64,000 nucleotides of DNA. It comes from Manduca sexta (lineage: Eukaryota > Arthropoda > Insecta > Lepidoptera > Sphingidae). The DNA lies in NCBI RefSeq assembly GCF_014839805.1, contig NC_051135.1:9117291-9181290 (forward strand), given 5' to 3'. The translations under genes were made by a program, and so were the position numbers. Position 1 is the stretch's first letter; every line of letters starts with the position of its first letter. This document shows, piece after piece, positions 9,801 through 18,757 of the stretch. The notes under the pieces were generated by a model. It had not been told where the DNA came from, did no database searches, and was given only the letters and a program-made list of their open reading frames with translations.

Positions 9801-10456
9801 TCGGCTTCGACAGGACGATCCATAGAGAAGATTATATCGTTAGATGAAGGGTTAATAATCTCTACCCATCCACGACTGTTAGTTACGTTAGTAAAGCAAT
9901 CGGAAACAAGACAGTTGCAGATCATTTGATTTTCGATTAACACCTCACCATCTTTTGAATTAATCGGTAATTTAACCAATTTCGAGGAATTAGCTGGTAT
10001 AATATCTTCGTAAAGATTAGCGTTTCTACAATCATACATCTGAATAGGTATCTGTGCGTTACGCGTTATTAATAATTTATTTTTTAAATCTATATTCGAA
10101 TCCCAGACGTCTAGTAAATCAAAACCTAACAGTCCGTCGAAGTAATTATGAAACTTATACACATAAAGAGTTATATTACACTGCTCATTAAATTCCGAGA
10201 AACATGGCAAAGTGATTGAATAATCATTTTTGCTGGTGGCGTGTACATTCGTCACCTCGAATGGATCGTAATTCAATGGAATATGACGGAAATATTTTCT
10301 TACACTTTCGGGACTTATAAATGATTGATTAGCCCCAGTATCAATTAAAAATTTAAGCGGCGGGTTAGATATTTCTATGTAACCTAATTGCCTTTGGATA
10401 TGAAAGTTAACTTCTATTTTGGCTTTTCTAAATTTACCTCCTTTTGAAAATTTTCG
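6776..10456 (-). CDS. pol: Errantivirus Pol (protease, RT, RNase H, integrase)
   Basis: Open frame of 1,226 codons from the frameshift point. Protease: DTGA at 10342-10331 within a LIDTGANQSFIS-like stretch. Reverse transcriptase: PIWIVPKK, RLVVDFRKVNEKT, and the catalytic YLDD at 9118-9107. RNase H: TTDASNVAIGAVLSQ, IEKELLAIVWA and ITDHKPLQW. Integrase: HHCC zinc domain ending CTICGQAKYD, then the D,D-35-E core with HLDVLT (7618-7616), TDNGTEF (about 7459) and NENGIVERF. The end of the frame overlaps the env segment by about 59 nt. No stop interrupts it. It lacks its own ATG and is in the -1 frame relative to gag, so it should be made as a Gag-Pol fusion. It replicates the element's RNA and inserts the DNA copy. 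Confidence 0.95.
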   Translation of the reverse strand, partial: RKFSKGGKFRKAKIEVNFHIQRQLGYIEISNPPLKFLIDTGANQSFISPESVRKYFRHIPLNYDPFEVTNVHATSKNDYSITLPCFSEFNEQCNITLYVYKFHNYFDGLLGFDLLDVWDSNIDLKNKLLITRNAQIPIQMYDCRNANLYEDIIPANSSKLVKLPINSKDGEVLIENQMICNCLVSDCFTNVTNSRGWVEIINPSSNDIIFSMDRPVEAEVFNIETECTPISLYRVNEVLSRLRTDHLNPEEYENLKRLCANYADVFYLEGEPLTFTNKIKHKIRTTDEIPVHTKSYRYPYIHRQEVRDQIQKMLEQNIIRPSDSGWSSPIWIVPKKADASGEIKWRLVVDFRKVNEKTIDDKYPIPNITDVLDKLGKCQYFTTLDLASGFYQVEMDPADIHKTAFNVENGHYEFLRMPMGLKNSPSTFQRVMDHVLKDLQNIVCLVYLDDIIVFSTSLQEHIINLEKVFKKLRESNFKIQMNKSEFLKLETEFLGHVISTDGVKPNPNKIKAIENYALPKTTTEIKRFLGLLGYYRKFIPNFARVTKPLTQCLKKGSKIKLDENYINCFEHCKTLLTNDPILQYPDFTKEFLLTTDASNVAIGAVLSQGPIGSDKPIAYASRTLNSSECNYSTIEKELLAIVWATKYFRPYLFGRKFKIITDHKPLQWVVNLKEPNSRLTRWRLKLSEYDFTVVYKQGKHNTNADALSRIELNNELLSILANASEKSPNLDDSRTITATEQDDNSRTATAHTANENPILEIPISDDPLNKFTKQLIFNIVGDIKGRPIVTKPFETHTRISIQLSEFNLEEDVINAIKEYVHPKIKTGLLINPHLAIYQIIPIVQKTFKNSAMNITLTKREVENVKEYLRQQEIISKYHEGKTNHRGINECFLALTHRYYWPKMREHITKFINECTICGQAKYDRNPIKQQFQVVPPASRPFELIHLDVLTIHNEKFLTIVDAFSKYAQAYYLRDGTAIRVLQALLTFCTHHGIPITIVTDNGTEFTNQLIAEFVRVHKIQHHRVAPHAPNENGIVERFHSTILEHLRILKLRQKSESIINLMPYALLAYNSSIHSFTKCKPLEVITGHFDPRDPFDIDLTSHLLQQYMTNHRERMTQAYNVMHELGNDSRQNLTSNRNKNRETEVEYSPEQQIYIKNPFAARQKLAPRYTQDVVMVDLPIHIYTRKKKGPVAKTRLKRVPKSAKLLQDVPGHSSSSDASPDTRDKT
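6835..6850 (-). promoter_or_regulatory. Putative env splice acceptor
   Basis: On the minus strand AAATTGTTGCAG is followed by G and then the env ATG at 6834. Errantiviral env is made from a spliced RNA, and the position between the end of pol and env is where the acceptor should be. The pyrimidine tract is weak. Confidence 0.5.
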
Positions 10457-11664
10457 TTTTTTGAATGTTCATCAGATGGTTCTACCTCCTTTACTATCGG
10501 AGTCTCGGAATAACTATACTGTTCTGGATAGCAATATTCACTATACTGATCATATCCATAGAATTGCTGATCATAGTCCGTATAACCATAATCATAATCA
10601 TAGTAATCCGCGTAGTTATCAAATTCATTGAAATTCAGTTCGCGCGTTTTAAAATAATTACTGGGTGGTGGATTACCATGTTTCATCCAATCGTGTCCGG
10701 TTGGTGGTAAAACTTTTGGAACGAAATGACTTACACCGCTCATCGGGCGTGGTGTGTTTCCAAAATTAAATGATCTTTGCGGTTGAGGCTTATTAGGTAA
10801 TTTGAACACATTACTTTGGGGGTTGTAATTTTGTGGAGGAGCGCGCATCATCTGTTGAGTACGCGTGAGCCCACGTGGTGCTTGCGTATGGGGTTGCATG
10901 TTAGGTTTCCACCCTTGCATTGCCTGATATATTTGAGGCTGACGTGATGGACCCGGCAAATTAACAATTGGTTGTCTAAAAGGTGTATTAAATGGAGTGG
11001 ATTTTGGAATAAAATTATTTAACGGTAAATTATGAGTAGGGGATGGTTGCCAATCTTTTTTATTTGAACCTCCCTCATTTCTCTGTTGGAGATATAATGT
11101 GTTAAGCTCGTCTTGCACAAATTCAAGAGCCTTCTCCATTGTTTCCGGCCTCATGCAACGTATCCTATACCCTAATGGATCTTTCAAACCTCGCAAATAA
11201 GCTTGAAGGGTGAGTTTTTGATAAAGCACGATTTTTGCCTCTATAGTAGTGCCAATCGACTCGTGTAATGAAATATAAGTCATAATGGTGCTAAAAAGAT
11301 TTTGACACCTTTCATAAAATTCTTGAGGAGTACTAGACCCCTGGGTCTGTAGCGACAAATCACTGTATAGAGCAGTCTCGTCACGATGGTCAGCAAAATT
11401 ATTAATTAATGCACTCCTGATACCGTTCCAATTCTCAGGTATGCCGTTCGAGTTAATAAGCCTAGCTGCGGATCCGGTTATTTTATTTAAAATTCCGTTT
11501 AATAAGGCTAAGTTGATTAATTCATGCCCTGGTTCGGTTTTAAAATGTGCCAATATTAATTGATCACACAAATTTATAAATCGTGTCAGAATATGCGGAT
11601 TCCCGTCAAATTCTGGTACTAACCTAAGCGATTTGTAAATGGTATCAACTTCGGATTGAGCCAT
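10414..11664 (-). CDS. gag: Errantivirus Gag
   Basis: Intact 416-codon gag. The ATG at 11664 is the first in a frame that is also open further upstream. The N-terminal half is a helical capsid-like region with hydrophobic spacing (LRLVPEFDGNP near the start, and a YLRGLKDPLGYRIRCMRPETMEKALEF-type segment in the middle), matching errantiviral Gag. The second half is proline/glutamine/asparagine-rich and contains no CCHC zinc knuckle, which is usual for errantiviruses. Near the C-terminus (10500-10630) is a strongly Tyr/Asp-rich stretch. The last codons overlap pol and hold the frameshift heptamer. Gag forms the particle core and packages RNA. Confidence 0.92.
   Translation of the reverse strand: MAQSEVDTIYKSLRLVPEFDGNPHILTRFINLCDQLILAHFKTEPGHELINLALLNGILNKITGSAARLINSNGIPENWNGIRSALINNFADHRDETALYSDLSLQTQGSSTPQEFYERCQNLFSTIMTYISLHESIGTTIEAKIVLYQKLTLQAYLRGLKDPLGYRIRCMRPETMEKALEFVQDELNTLYLQQRNEGGSNKKDWQPSPTHNLPLNNFIPKSTPFNTPFRQPIVNLPGPSRQPQIYQAMQGWKPNMQPHTQAPRGLTRTQQMMRAPPQNYNPQSNVFKLPNKPQPQRSFNFGNTPRPMSGVSHFVPKVLPPTGHDWMKHGNPPPSNYFKTRELNFNEFDNYADYYDYDYGYTDYDQQFYGYDQYSEYCYPEQYSYSETPIVKEVEPSDEHSKNENFQKEVNLEKPK
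10456..10462 (-). promoter_or_regulatory. -1 ribosomal frameshift site A AAA AAC
   Basis: Within the gag-pol overlap the minus strand reads TCA AAA AAC in the gag frame, which is a canonical X XXY YYZ heptamer (A AAA AAC). Slipping back one base continues straight into the open pol frame at 10456. The pol frame has a stop just upstream at 10471-10469, so the slip must happen in this 55-nt overlap. Confidence 0.85.
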
Positions 11665-12026
11665 ATTTTCGCCCAAATTCCTTCTCTCGTCTATACTAGC
11701 CAACCTATGAATTACTCTACTGTTACTTAACCTACTGTTCCTTAATTCTCTCGGATGGAAAATTTTGGAAGATTACACCTAACTATATCATAAAAAAAAT
11801 ATGTGTATAATATATACGATATATACTATACCTATCTCTATATTATGAGGATAATGATAAAATAGGAAGGTAAGGACCATGAAAGATTCAAAGTACTTAC
11901 AGCATTACTGCTTCTGGTATTTCTTGCTCGAATCGAACTCTGGATTCCCTCGGCTGCAGCTTCCGTAGATTCTGGATACCCGATCGCACGCGCGCGGATT
12001 GCGATTTATCGTGGATATATTCGAGT
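11665..12026 (-). other. Errantivirus 5' leader
   Basis: About 360 nt between the primer-binding site and the gag ATG. It contains the putative env splice donor at 11900-11895. The part nearest gag is AT-rich with TATA-like runs (11795-11850) that look like simple sequence. The packaging signal is expected here but cannot be identified by eye. Confidence 0.7.
11895..11905 (-). promoter_or_regulatory. Putative env splice donor inside a two-codon uORF
   Basis: On the minus strand an ATG at 11905-11903 is followed by CT and then GTAAGT (11900-11895), a consensus splice donor. In unspliced RNA this reads ATG CTG TAA, a minimal upstream ORF whose stop is formed by the donor itself. Splicing to the acceptor at 6836/6835 would remove that stop and keep the ATG in frame with env. 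Confidence 0.55.
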
Positions 12027-12044
12027 ATCCTACCGACTGCGCCA
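12027..12044 (-). promoter_or_regulatory. Primer-binding site for tRNA-Ser
   Basis: Minus-strand sequence starts TGGCGCAGTCG and continues GTAGGAT. This is complementary to the 3' end of insect tRNA-Ser including CCA, over 18 nt from memory of the tRNA. It primes minus-strand DNA synthesis and marks the inner edge of the 5' LTR. Confidence 0.88.
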
Positions 12045-12539
12045 ATTACGAAGTTCACAGCCGGAGGTCGCAAAAAAAACCAAAATTAAAATAAGAAATT
12101 TAATTATAAATGGAAAATTACAATATAAGAAATTATTACTAATTAAAATAGGTTGATAATTGATCGATGTTGGACCAAGAATGCGGCGCGGTTGCTACGA
12201 CGGTTTCATGTGCCCTCCGATTGACGTCAATGGTGGTCACGTTCTGCTGACGGTGCAACACGTGTAGCTTCTTGTGTTTATGGGGCGATGCATGCGTAGC
12301 GCTTTCCATATATTAGCTATGCGTAACATCCGTGTAAACATAGTAAGCGCACCGAGCCACATATATTTTGAAGCATATCTCAATAGAGGCGTGTTATGCG
12401 GCGACACGTTCAGTCCAGATCGATACATATTATGGATGTCAACGGCTGTGATGGATGCATAGATTTTGAACGAGGCCAGTGTAATGAATGCACTGACCTA
12501 ATGACTCATGGAAAATGCAGTGCAATACGTTTGACGTTA
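12045..12539 (-). repeat. Errantivirus 5' LTR (outer boundary estimated)
   Basis: Sequence upstream of the primer-binding site. In the sense direction it ends GTGAACTTCGTAATT; errantivirus LTRs often end in TAATT and begin AGT. The nearest plausible start is AGTAACGTCAAACG at 12539, giving about 495 bp. TCAGTGCATTC (sense, about 12498) resembles an insect initiator. The 3' LTR is outside the window, so neither the length nor the target duplication can be confirmed. A short open frame at 12237-12428 inside it is probably chance. Confidence 0.5.
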
Positions 12540-13196
12540 CTCCTGCGTGCCAGTCGTTCTTAGTTGTTTTATACAATAACGGGAAAGTAAATTTACTTGA
12601 AATTTGTGAAATAGGCTCTTAGTAATTATATAAAATGTCATGTCAAATCAGTTGCAATCAAAGCGGTCATCATAATGATTGTTTTATTATTAGCAAGTCG
12701 TTCTTGTATCATCATTCCGTATCATTATACATGATTCAAATATAATGTACAATCTCCTACATAGGCTGTTGTAAAAATTCAAGACTTCAAATTACTTACA
12801 CACTTTTGTGTTCGTGCCAACATAAATTTGTTCGTCATAAAACTAATAGAAATCTATTTTAATTTACACAAAAAATGTTTCAACTAAACTGTGTATAGGC
12901 AATTTGAAGTTTAGAATTTGTTCAGCTACTTTTGTTGCTAACTGTACCTACACGTAAAGCACATCTCTCAGTTGTTTAGTGGTTAGTTACGCTCTCTTCC
13001 TCGAAAGTCTTGTCTGTGGCATAAATAATCTAAGGAGAGGTGGTACCATTTGAGATAACCGATGTGAAGTGGCTATTTCTCTATAATTTTAAACTGCTAG
13101 TGATATTGAAAGCCCACGTACACAGTCAGAGAAGGTGTATTGTCGAAATATAATAATGACCCTTAAGGAGTATGGGGAAAAGCATTAGATAAAAAA
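12540..13196. other. AT-rich DNA, nothing recognised
   Basis: Low-complexity AT-rich sequence between the provirus and the next element. No exon, RNA gene or repeat end recognised. Confidence 0.5.
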
Positions 13197-14585
13197 TAAC
13201 ACCGGTCAACACGATTTTTGAGTCTGGCTCCTGAATGTGAAATTTTGGTTTCTCCTATGTTACAAATAAATAAAAAAATAACTGTTCCGATCAAAGTTTG
13301 CTTTTGTAGAGACTAGAGCAATTTTACTGATTTCAAAAAACACATACAAATTTTTATACTTTCTCTGTAATTATACTTAAATTTACGATAAAAAAAAGTT
13401 TTTATTGAACATCAAAGTCTTTCTTATACAAGAACTATGACTAATAATAGCAAACAAATAGAAAATAACAAAAAATCATGTTCAAAAATGTTTTTTTTTT
13501 AGTGGATCTTTTATGTTTGTGTGCGTATTAATCCCCAAATACAATCTCCCATCATACTCTTGTTGTACTGCCCTTTATAATGTCATTCAAAGTCCAGCAC
13601 ATCTTGGTAAAAAACGTTCTCCCTGCTCCTCTGAATAGGCACCCATATTATCTTTAAATTTGTCCAGGTGAGCATGTAGCATATGGAGTTTATGGGACAT
13701 TCTGCAGCCCATCAATTTAAAACTTTCAAGCATAGTTTCAATGAACTCTTCATAATTGTCGACTCTGTGATTTCCAAAAAAACATTTGACTACTGTTTTC
13801 AAACGTTTCCAGGATTATTTTTCATGAGCAATAAGGAATTTTGTGAAATCATCGCTGCTCATTATTTGTTTTATTTGTGGTCCAACAAAAATACCAGTTT
13901 TAACTCTAGCTTCAGATAATTTGGGAAAAAATCTCTTTAAATATTCAATAGCTTCAGAATTATGATCTAGAGCTTACACAAATTGCTTCATTAGCCCTAA
14001 CTTTATATGTAACGGTAGCATCAATATTTATTTAGGCTCTACCATTGGTTTTACTTTTACAGTATATTTTCCAACTTGAAATTAACACAAGCACTGTGAG
14101 GCGCCCATTTCTTATCTTGATTCCGTATTTTGAGGTTATAATAATACTCATAGTCTTCGCAATGCTTCAAAATCGTTGGCAAAGCAAATTTTATGCTTCT
14201 TACTTTAATAAATTCACCGCAAATAAAACAGAATTAATCAACATCCTGTTTACACTTTCTTGGTGCCATTTTCTAACCAAGTACGACATAAAAGTCGGTT
14301 GTTACAACTCAAATATACTTTTTTTTAAATAGTAATAGACTAGTAAACACTCACTACTGCCGTTCAGACATAATTCACAATTTGCAATTAAAATGATCAA
14401 AATGCTACCGCCTATTGCTCATAAGAATCAATTAAAATCTTCAAAACGTACTTATTAACATAAATCAGACAAAAGCAAACTTTAAGAGTTAAAAATGGAT
14501 ATCCGAGTGTTTTTCGATGTTTGGAATCAGAATTCAAGCATTAGAACAGAAACACAAAAAAAAAAATTTTTGTCGACTTGTGTAA
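13197..14585 (-). mobile_element. Decayed TIR-flanked DNA element with internal ORF remnants
   Basis: The left end reads TAACACCGGTCAACACGATT. The reverse complement of the right end reads TTACACAAGTCGACAAAAAT. They agree at about two thirds of positions, and a second matching block, AAAGTTTGCTTTTGT, occurs about 110 bp inside both ends in the expected orientation. Between them lie minus-strand fragments of one protein family. This suggests an old DNA transposon or a repeat with terminal inverted repeats. No target duplication can be read because a SINE abuts the right end. Confidence 0.55.
13587..14330 (-). pseudogene. Remnants of a multicopy arthropod ORF of unknown function
   Basis: Minus-strand pieces in order: a block containing NQDKKWAPHSAC (14080-14140), then HIKLGLMKQFV...ALDHNSEAIEYLKRFFPKLSEARVKTGIFVGPQIK (13850-14000), then VKCFFGNHRVDNYEEFIE and SHKLHMLHAHLDKFKDNMGAYSEEQGERF (13610-13800). 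I recognise this as a family repeated many times in arthropod genomes and usually left uncharacterised. Stops, frameshifts and internal deletions separate the blocks. I do not know its biochemical role; its position between terminal inverted repeats suggests it travels with the element. Confidence 0.6.
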
Positions 14586-14780
14586 TAATATCAGCCCTGT
14601 ATTATATACTTGCCTTTAGGTTGATTAGGCCTTAGTCCACTACACTGGCCTAGTGCGGATTAGTAGACTTCACACACCTTCGAAATTCCTATAGAGAACT
14701 TCTCAGATGTGCAGGTTTCCTCACGATGTTGTCCTTCATTAGATAAGTTTACAATAAATTCACAATGTATGTAAGATACA
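14583..14780 (-). repeat. SINE A, 5'-truncated copy
   Basis: Plus strand starts with the reverse of the tail (TAATAATATCAGCCCTGTATT) and continues through the conserved body (CCTTAGTCCAC...GGCCTAGTGCGGATT...CTTCTCAGATGTGCAGGTTTCC). It decays after about 14745 and lacks the tRNA-like head. Confidence 0.8.
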
Positions 14781-16127
14781 AAAAACCCACTACGTCACGA
14801 CAGTTTCAAAATATAAATAATATATTTCACGTCTTTTAGTAATAAGTAATTCTAATACCAAATTACATTACTTTCAGAAAAAAACATTTTATATATACTT
14901 AACACTCCCAGAAAGCCTCAAAGTGACGACCTCCGTACCAGTAAAAGGGTCTAAAAATAGCCACAAAGCAATCCTTCATCGCGAAATAAAATTAAACAGT
15001 ACGTCAAGGTTTCTATTGCAGGTGCGGATTTAGAGATGTTTCGTGGGGTCAAAAATATAATTATTTTTGAAATAAAATACTTTGTCGGTCGTGGAGGCAG
15101 ATAATTACAGATACTATTAGATACTTAAATAATTAAAAAAATATATATTTTCTATAATTAAGTATATTCTTGTATATGCTAAATCTATCTTATATATTAG
15201 TACAGATTACAATCATAATATTAGGAAAAAAAATGGGTCGCATTTAAAAACAAAACCGATCGATAAATTATTTAACGAAGTCTGCTCATCTTTTAGGACT
15301 GCAATTTGAATTTTCCATTTAGATATTCCATTAGAACTTAAAAACATCAATAAATAAAATTTACATTAAAGTTCAGTTTTGTATTCGTTTGTTTCTTTGA
15401 ATCTTAGCTCTTTAAAATTTTATTCCATTGAAATTAGAATTTAGGGCTGTTAGGGCAACAAATTTTTATTTTTCAGCCAAAAATAATAGTTAATTCGTTA
15501 TTCTCTCAACGCTCACCTGCATTTGACCCTGTACAATATGCCAATTCCTTTCAACTTCGCACCTTTGAATCACAAATATTTCTGAGATTTTTTCACATTC
15601 AAAGCGTTATTTTGGATAACTCCCGCAGTACAGCGGGAAATGAGCGGGCTGAAAAAAGGTAAATTAGCGTGTTCAATTTTGGTATGGCGACATGTGACTC
15701 AGATATTTTGAGTCAGGTATAAGTCAGTAAACGAACAAGTGGGTCTCCTAATGTTAATTAAACTAGCAGTCATCTTACACTCTTGGCCTTAAAGAAAATG
15801 ATAAAGATGGCAGTAGGGGCCAATCTTTACCCTGGACTGCGAATTATGCACAACATCTGGTAGAAAGACGATAGTCAGCCCAAAAAATTTGGCCGGAAAA
15901 AGGAGCCACTGGTTTTTTTTTGCCGAAACCTGCTACAAAGTCCATACAGATTCTCGCACTTCGGCGACCAATATAGTTAAAACGGCTCTGTTTAGGTATG
16001 TAGAAATATCACACGTTAAACGAAATGCAACAGCTGGTTGTAACTTGAAGTCGGTTTTTAATGAGACAGTGGTACTACCTTGGTTCATCTGCCCATTTAT
16101 AGCTACATAAACAGCTTGTAGCATTGA
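14781..16127. other. AT-rich DNA, nothing recognised
   Basis: No repeat end or exon recognised. An open frame at 15889-16110 lacks codon bias or any motif and is treated as chance. Confidence 0.5.
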
Positions 16128-16268
16128 ATTGTAAAATGCAGATATTGTAACGTTGACTTTTCGGACGACCTATACCTCAGTCCGCCCCGTAACGATGAAG
16201 ACTGTAGTCTTCGAAACGTCAAGAGAAAATTATTATACCGGGATAAAATCCAAAAAGTAGTTTAATTC
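16128..16268 (+). repeat. Penelope-like element 3' fragment
   Basis: Shares with 47940-48080 and 57890-58020 the block GACTTTTCGGA...CCTCAGTCCGCCCCGT...GAAGACTG...TTCGAAACGTC and the tail ATAAAATCC(A)AAAAAGTAGTTTAATT. Only the tail region is present. Confidence 0.65.
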
Positions 16269-17154
16269 GATAAACTCAGCTTACTTCTCGGACTGTTACC
16301 TGCAGGTAGCATACATTACATCTTAACAATAACGAAAATTAAGCCTTTGTTCTAGTTTAATACGTTTGTTTTTTCGTCAAATCTTTTCTTCTCCAACATC
16401 GTGGCGCGTGCTGGAGTAAATAAGTACTGAGTATCCCTAAGGAACTAGCCCGGGCACCTGTCGATACATCCGTACCGTTGTTTTTACGACTTCCAACTTG
16501 CTTTATGTCCCTGCAGGGTATTATCGGGAGATCAGCTACGGGGTGTTAGGGACCTGGTACATGACACGAATTTTGAATTTAGGAAACATTTTGAGGTTGT
16601 AATTTCTTTGATTCTGATGTAGGGTTTTTAAATTTCTGAACCTGACTGCAGTGATTCATTTCAGAATTTAACACAATTTTATATGTTAACTATCCAATTC
16701 TGCTTTAGTTGATTTTCAAAGATATTAGTAATTTGGATGTGCATAGTTTTTGGAAGTAAGCAGATATGTAGAAAGTACATCTATATCTACGTATTCATAA
16801 CTCAATCTTGAGCAATTTAGAATATAAAATATTTAAATGAATAAATTTTTGGAATCCAGTCCATTATCCGCAAGTTAGTATTATGAAAGCGGTATTTTTA
16901 TGTATTATGCACATAAATGTTTAAAGAAGATTACGCTTTTGATGGATTTCTATGGATGTGATGAAAGGCAAGCTTATTGTAACGATTGAAAAATTTCCGA
17001 TTCAAGTAATTTAAGTATATTTCTCGAATTAGTGTTTATTCGGACGCAAAACGTCCACCGATTTAAGCATCTATACGCTTTCACAAAAATTTTGAGATAC
17101 AAATATGTAAAAATTGTTTATAAAAAAACGGCCACCATAACACATAAAGTATCG
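16269..17154. other. AT-rich DNA, nothing recognised
   Basis: No supported feature. Confidence 0.5.
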
Positions 17155-17232
17155 TTTAACAAAAGATCCCTCGCCAGTCAACACAATTAGGTCGGCTCGT
17201 TCGGAATATCGGAACGCGACACACATATCTTA
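17155..17232 (-). repeat. SINE C fragment
   Basis: CCCTCGCCAGTC..CACAATTA...GGAACGCGACACAC matches the centre of the longer copy at 49043-49390. Confidence 0.6.
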
Positions 17233-17616
17233 TTAAACATTACAATAAAACATTAGAGTCCGGTGTGTATTGAAAAACAGTAATAAAAGAAATGGCGTGG
17301 TGTGAAATGGTGAAGACAAATGTAATGACATTACATGAATGAATGAATGACATGAATGTTACACAAATCAGCTAATTCTAGAATTCTTTTCAATCAGTGT
17401 GTTTGTTAGCACACATCTACGAAACTGCTGAATGGATTTTCCCTTTTTTTTTTTTTTAACGTACCTCTTCGAATGCTGAATGCTGATGTAGTTTCACATG
17501 TAGATAAAGTAAAATCAGATATCGGAAAGTTATCGTCATTTTAAGATTGCAATAAATTTTTAGACTCAGATCCACATAGATCAAATTCTGAGGAAGCTAT
17601 TATGAAATAAAACGAG

Positions 17617-17912
17617 TTTTTTTTATATTGCTTTGAGTGATGAGACGGGTTTGTCTTTCGCCTGATGGTAAGCATACGTCTGCCCATAAACAGTAGAAAC
17701 ACTATCCAACATGTTAAATTACAAAGTATCTATGCTCGCCATCCTGAGACATGAGATGTTGAGTCTCATTATGTCCAGTAGCTACACTGGCTACAATGTC
17801 CTTTAAACCGAAACAGAACAGTGACTACACACTGCTGCTTGGCGGCAGAAATAGACATTGTGGTGGTACCTACCCAGGCGGTCTCTCACATATGAGATAC
17901 CTACCACCATTA
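17617..17912 (-). repeat. SINE B (Bm1-like) copy
   Basis: Read on the minus strand it contains GGTAGGTACCACCACAATGTCTATTTCTGCC, AGCAGCAGTGTGTAGTCACTG, GGACATTGTAGCCAGTGTAGC, GAGCATAGA, CAGGCGAAAGACAAAC and ends in the A-rich tail AGCAATATAAAAAAA. The same order is found in Bombyx Bm1 and in the other copies here. Confidence 0.8.
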
Positions 17913-18184
17913 AAATAAAATAATTGACAAAAATGATGTAAAAGGTCCTTTATAAGCGGTCAGTGAATTTACACCGGCGTATCGTGCTGGTGTTACTTAT
18001 TCAAATATTATCATTGTTTCAGCTCCTAACTGAATACCCGTCCGTCCGTATGGTGTTTCAACTTTTGTTTCTCGTGTGGCCTTTGGTCGACGCTTTTGGA
18101 TTATTATTCTTTCGGGGGCCTTCGACACGTGGCTTGATGATTAAAATACACCTTTTCAATTTAGATTGTATTTTTTGCATGTAA

Positions 18185-18400
18185 GAGTTTGAGTATACAA
18201 TACCCATTTCTGCCGCTTAATAGAAGTGTGAATTCTCTGTTCTTTTCCAGTTTGAAAGATATTGTAGGCAGCGTAATTAATTGACCTAAAATCTTATGTC
18301 TCAGTGAATTGCCATGCATCTGCAGTTCAAAGTTTTCTATGGTGTTGCTACAGTTTGTGGCTGGTCTTATCGCTTACTCTCAAAAGAGCAATATATTGTC
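18185..18400 (+). repeat. SINE B, diverged copy
   Basis: Recognisable pieces: ACCCATTTCTGCCGC, CTGTTCTTTTCCAGTTTGAAAGATATTGTAGGCAG, ATGTCTCAG, TATGGTGTTGCTACAGTTTGTGG. Strongly diverged, so an old insertion. Confidence 0.55.
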
Positions 18401-18757
18401 TCGGTAATCATTTGTAAAAACATATTACACCTATACTAATATTTCTAATATCTGTCTATTTCTCAAGTGTGAGTATCCCTATTTTAACAATAAAAAGTTT
18501 GAATTAAACAAATTAAATGTAATTATAAAATGCTTACTTCATTAAAACCAAACAAACACTTTGGATATTTCCCACGAAACATTCGTACAAACACAGAGTT
18601 CGCCGAGGCGGGTTCCATTCGTAAATTAATGACGTCACGATAAACATGTCCGCAATATTAATTAATATTATAAATTATTGTCCATAAAATGATTGCGCCG
18701 CGAAATATGGACTAATTGGAAATGTATTTCATATGTGTATATTTGATTATTTGTTTG

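Larger units (their letters stand above)
1..12539 (-). mobile_element. Errantivirus-like endogenous provirus (partial, interrupted)
   Basis: Minus-strand LTR retroelement of the insect errantivirus (Ty3/Gypsy with env) type. In sense order it shows a 5' LTR, a primer-binding site matching the tRNA-Ser 3' end, a leader, gag, pol (protease, RT, RNase H, integrase) and env with a furin site and fusion-peptide-like stretch. Pol overlaps gag in the -1 frame, and env overlaps the end of pol, as in gypsy-type elements. The 3' end and 3' LTR lie beyond the left edge. Env is interrupted by a Gypsy element (43-4571 plus duplicated GCATG) and an R1-clade LINE (4871-5581). Gag and pol carry no visible stop or frameshift, so this copy is fairly young. 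The 5' LTR outer boundary is an estimate. Confidence 0.9.

Noticed and set aside
12237..12462. Small open frames on both strands
   Set aside because: They lie in the presumed LTR and have no motif.
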